Shown one piece after another: positions 6,239 through 8,154 of a DNA stretch of 8,154 bases. Under the pieces are notes generated by a model. The model did not search any database, had not been told where the DNA came from, and saw only the letters and a list, made by a program, of their open reading frames with translations. How positions within the stretch are numbered: position 1 is the first letter of the stretch; every line of letters begins with the position of its first letter. The DNA is from Microcaldota archaeon (GTDB taxonomy: Archaea > Micrarchaeota > Micrarchaeia > Micrarchaeales > CABMGC01). A program made the position numbers and the translations under genes. The DNA is taken from NCBI GenBank assembly GCA_027314465.1, contig DAHVAU010000046.1:1-8154 (forward strand), given 5' to 3'.

Positions 6239-6499
6239 TTATAGTATTAAACTACCATTACCTATAAAAGGCTTGCTATTATCTATAGGCTCGGCATACG
6301 CGAACGTGTCGTGAAGCTTCGTTATCTTTACCTTGTATGTCTTTCCGAGCCTTGACTTCGTGTGCTTCACAAAGACAACCACGTCGTTTATCCGCCCGAT
6401 CCCTTCTCCGCGCGGATCCTTTGCTGCTATCCTCATATCGTAGGTTTCACCTACGATTAACTCTTCTATTCCCATTTCATTTACACCCAACCCAGACAT
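6239..6499 (-). CDS. Small stand-alone TRAM-domain protein, probable RNA-binding
   Basis: Small TRAM proteins are archaeal nucleic-acid binders; some act as RNA chaperones like bacterial cold-shock proteins. From ATG 6499 the protein has 86 residues. The beta-barrel TRAM domain covers about residues 15-71. It has VGETYDMRI, the family turn DPRGEGIGRI, the strand DVVVFVKHTK and the final strands KVKITKLHDTFAYAE. The C-terminal tail (NSKPFIGNGSLIL) is short and there is no fused zinc ribbon or methyltransferase. In-frame alternatives are TTG 6517 and ATG 6475. The former would be leaderless relative to the TATA box at 6539-6546; the latter would begin only seven residues before the domain. It is followed by a U-rich tract and by psmB, so it may be a single-gene transcript. 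Confidence 0.9.
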   Translation of the reverse strand: MSGLGVNEMGIEELIVGETYDMRIAAKDPRGEGIGRINDVVVFVKHTKSRLGKTYKVKITKLHDTFAYAEPIDNSKPFIGNGSLIL

Positions 6500-6537
6500 T
6501 CCCAACAAGGGTCGCAATCATATTGTGCGATTACACA

Positions 6538-6547
6538 TATTTAAATG
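6538..6547 (-). promoter_or_regulatory. TATA box for the TRAM gene
   Basis: On the minus strand CATTTAAATA lies within a longer AT-rich stretch, about 43 nt before ATG 6499 and 25 nt before the in-frame TTG 6517. The predicted start site is close to 6517, giving a leader of about 17 nt for the ATG. Confidence 0.5.
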
Positions 6548-6628
6548 TTTTCTACAAGACTTACTACTATAATCGCAAGCGTTATTCGCTTTTCGAGATA
6601 CTCTGGCAGGATTTTTGCAGAATTCGTA

Positions 6629-7375
6629 TCACCTGTTCATGCCCTGGAACGCCCTGTCCAGATCGGCATTCTTCGACGCAAAGAGCCATGACTGCGACGG
6701 CCCGGCAGCTATCTCGTACCTGTCGGCCTTGAATCCATCGATCACGGCCCTTGCCATCTCCTCAGAGGACACCGACATCTGGGACTTCTCTGCGGGCTTT
6801 CCCTTCAGGCCAGTGTCGTGCACTGCCGGGGGCACTGCATCGAATACCTTCACACAAGTGTCCTTGAGCTGGTAGCGCAGCGACATTGTGAACGAGCGCA
6901 TTGCCGCTTTTGTAGCAGAGTATATTGGAAAGATGGCCATTGGCACTATGCCCAGGCCGGAGGAGACGTTGATTATGGCTGCGCTATCCCTCTTCATCAG
7001 CAGAGGTATGAATCTCGCAGACAGGTATATCTGGGCGCGCAGATTGACTTCGATCTCATCATCATTGGCCAGGATGTCTTCCATTCCCCTGGTCAGATCT
7101 ATTCGCCTCTGGATCCCTGCGTTGTTTACAAGCACATTCAGATCCTTGAAATCGGAACTTACGTGCCTATAGAGCTTCATGCGCCCATCCTCGGCGGAGA
7201 TGTCGCAGTCGATCGTATGGAGAGATGGACTAGACACCCTTGCCTGGGCGAGCCTGGACTGCCCGCGGGCGCAGATCACCACAGTATTCCCAAGCCTGGC
7301 AAACTCATTTGCTATTGCAAGGCCTATCCCGCTTGACCCGCCGGTTACAAGAACAGTATTGCCGCCACTTCTCAT
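6629..7375 (-). CDS. Short-chain dehydrogenase/reductase, DltE-like
   Basis: This is a classical SDR oxidoreductase using NAD(H) or NADP(H). From ATG 7375 it has 248 residues, the normal length for a classical SDR. The cofactor motif is TGGSSGIG (11-18), NNAG is at 84-87, and the catalytic tetrad is N111, S139, Y152 and K156, with the usual YxxxK and 13-residue Ser-Tyr spacing. The stretches LNVLVNNAGIQR, AAIINVSSGLGIVPM and SLRYQLKDTCVKV are characteristic of the DltE subgroup (COG3967). DltE was named for its place near D-alanylation genes in Gram-positive bacteria, but its substrate is not established and no such genes are present here. A TTG at 7387 is also in frame. The neighbours give no pathway clue. 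The gene is probably of bacterial origin, which is inference from subgroup resemblance. Confidence 0.92.
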   Translation of the reverse strand: MRSGGNTVLVTGGSSGIGLAIANEFARLGNTVVICARGQSRLAQARVSSPSLHTIDCDISAEDGRMKLYRHVSSDFKDLNVLVNNAGIQRRIDLTRGMEDILANDDEIEVNLRAQIYLSARFIPLLMKRDSAAIINVSSGLGIVPMAIFPIYSATKAAMRSFTMSLRYQLKDTCVKVFDAVPPAVHDTGLKGKPAEKSQMSVSSEEMARAVIDGFKADRYEIAAGPSQSWLFASKNADLDRAFQGMNR

Positions 7376-7410
7376 TGCGTCACCCAAATAGTATTACTAT
7401 TGCTATTCAG

Positions 7411-7420
7411 GATTAATAAG
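7411..7420 (-). promoter_or_regulatory. TATA-like box for the short-chain dehydrogenase gene
   Basis: On the minus strand CTTATTAATC is centred about 41 nt before ATG 7375, between the stop of the upstream gene (7437) and the dehydrogenase. The predicted start site is near 7389, giving a leader of about 14 nt. This suggests the dehydrogenase is transcribed separately from the gene at the window edge. Confidence 0.45.
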
Positions 7421-7436
7421 GCAAGGCTATGCCGCT

Positions 7437-8154
7437 CTACTTCAAAGGCCTTATAGTCACGTTGGACATTCCGTACGCAAGGTAAGATGCAGGGAACGAT
7501 GGATTTGGCGGCGTGTAGAATACAAGCTCTGTGAAGCCCTTCTGGATTGTCAGGTTCATGGAATACTTCTGCGCCAGGCTGCGCAGGGGTATTTGTATGG
7601 CTGGCTTTGTCGCGCTGTTCACATATACGCCTAGCTGCGTTCCGTTTACAGAGCTGATGCCGTCAAACGACAGCTTCACATTCTGGTCCAGAGGCGAGTA
7701 CACCACTATGCCCCTAGGACTGCCGCCCCACCACATGCCCTCTAGCGTCGCGTTGCAGCCGCCGGATGCGCACAGCGAGTATCCTGAAGTCCAGTTGCCA
7801 ACGGTGTAGGACACTATTGAATTGCCAGCATGCGCACTCACTGCAGCTGCTGTGGAGAACACGAACGTCGTATTATCGCTATACACAGGGCTGCCGAAGA
7901 GCGCAGACAGATATGAGTACAGCTCCTCCTGCTGGGTGATGTTGTAAGCCTGCCTTATGACTGACACGAATTGCGTGTTGTATGTGTCAAGCCAGAGCAT
8001 TGTGAGGTTTGAGTAGTTCTCGTTTACTGGATATGGATAGGAGAGCCCAAGGCCGTACTCCAGGTAGCTTGATGCAGTTACAAGAGGTATGTTCTCTGCA
8101 GCAAGAGTCTGTGAGCTGTTTGTCCGGCTGGTGTAGCCGCCTATTAGAGGATGC
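7437..8154 (-). CDS. C-terminal part of an extracytoplasmic protein, possibly a membrane glycosyltransferase tail
   Basis: The frame is open to the right edge, so only the last 238 residues are visible. They contain no membrane segment. They are rich in Ser, Thr, Asn, Tyr and Gly and hold ten N-x-S/T sequons (for example NLT, NIT, NTT, NWT, NAT, NGT, NVT), as expected outside the membrane. The first visible residues, HPLIGGYTSRTNSSQ, recall the luminal loop after the last membrane helix in multi-pass glycosyltransferase-like proteins. The later part (SYTVGNWTSGYSLCASGGC, then W-W, SPRGIVVYSP, alternating strands ending NVTIRPLK) looks like a beta-sandwich, perhaps sugar-binding. C and C in LCASGGC could form a disulphide. 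I infer a membrane glycosyltransferase or S-layer-associated protein. The N-terminal part would decide it. Confidence 0.75.
   Translation of the reverse strand, partial: HPLIGGYTSRTNSSQTLAAENIPLVTASSYLEYGLGLSYPYPVNENYSNLTMLWLDTYNTQFVSVIRQAYNITQQEELYSYLSALFGSPVYSDNTTFVFSTAAAVSAHAGNSIVSYTVGNWTSGYSLCASGGCNATLEGMWWGGSPRGIVVYSPLDQNVKLSFDGISSVNGTQLGVYVNSATKPAIQIPLRSLAQKYSMNLTIQKGFTELVFYTPPNPSFPASYLAYGMSNVTIRPLK

Noticed and set aside
6577..6591. AAGCG-TTATT-CGCTT inverted repeat after the short-chain dehydrogenase
   Set aside because: The five-base stem is not followed by a U-tract on the minus strand, where a terminator would be needed. Treated as chance.
1..8154. Search for mobile elements, CRISPR arrays, toxin-antitoxin or defence genes
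   Set aside because: No transposase, terminal inverted repeats, regularly spaced repeats or recognisable defence domains were seen.

Overview
The window most likely comes from an archaeon. It carries three informational or protein-turnover genes typical of archaea: a proteasome beta subunit, the KH/metallo-beta-lactamase/beta-CASP ribonuclease aCPSF1 (FttA), and a small stand-alone TRAM-domain protein. Several genes are preceded by archaeal TATA-like boxes (CTTAAAT, CCTTATAAAGG, ATTTAAAT, CTTATTAA). Base composition looks close to 50% G+C, intergenic gaps are short, and there is an N-glycosylation-sequon-rich surface protein. A small-genome DPANN archaeon, perhaps of the Micrarchaeota/ARMAN type, would fit, but that placement is inference.

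Layout from left to right. (1) The 3' part, or nearly all, of an unrecognised protein with a duplicated His motif (ends at 617). (2) A YahK/CAD-type zinc alcohol dehydrogenase on the + strand (677-1762). (3) Converging on it with a 6 bp gap, an unrecognised 339-residue minus-strand protein built from two copies of a ~65-75 residue domain joined by a Pro/Ser/Ala-rich linker (1769-2788). (4) Divergent from that, a mechanosensitive channel MscL with a C-terminal zinc ribbon (2837-3241). (5) About 300 bp without a protein gene (3242-3538), containing the best-looking TATA box of the window and a possible small RNA. (6) A block of four minus-strand genes transcribed right to left: DltE-like short-chain dehydrogenase (7375-6629), TRAM protein (6499-6239), proteasome beta (6185-5550) and aCPSF1 (5479-3539). 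(7) At the right edge, the C-terminal 238 residues of an extracytoplasmic protein, possibly the tail of a membrane glycosyltransferase (7437 to the edge).

The psmB-aCPSF1 adjacency is a familiar archaeal arrangement joining protein turnover to transcription termination and RNA 3'-end processing. The TRAM protein beside them adds a probable RNA-binding factor. The two oxidoreductases resemble bacterial families and may be acquired metabolic genes.

No mobile element, CRISPR array, tRNA or rRNA was seen. The parts most worth a second look are the two-repeat protein at 1769-2788, the orphan promoter and possible small RNA near 3324-3440, and the duplicated His motif in the first gene.
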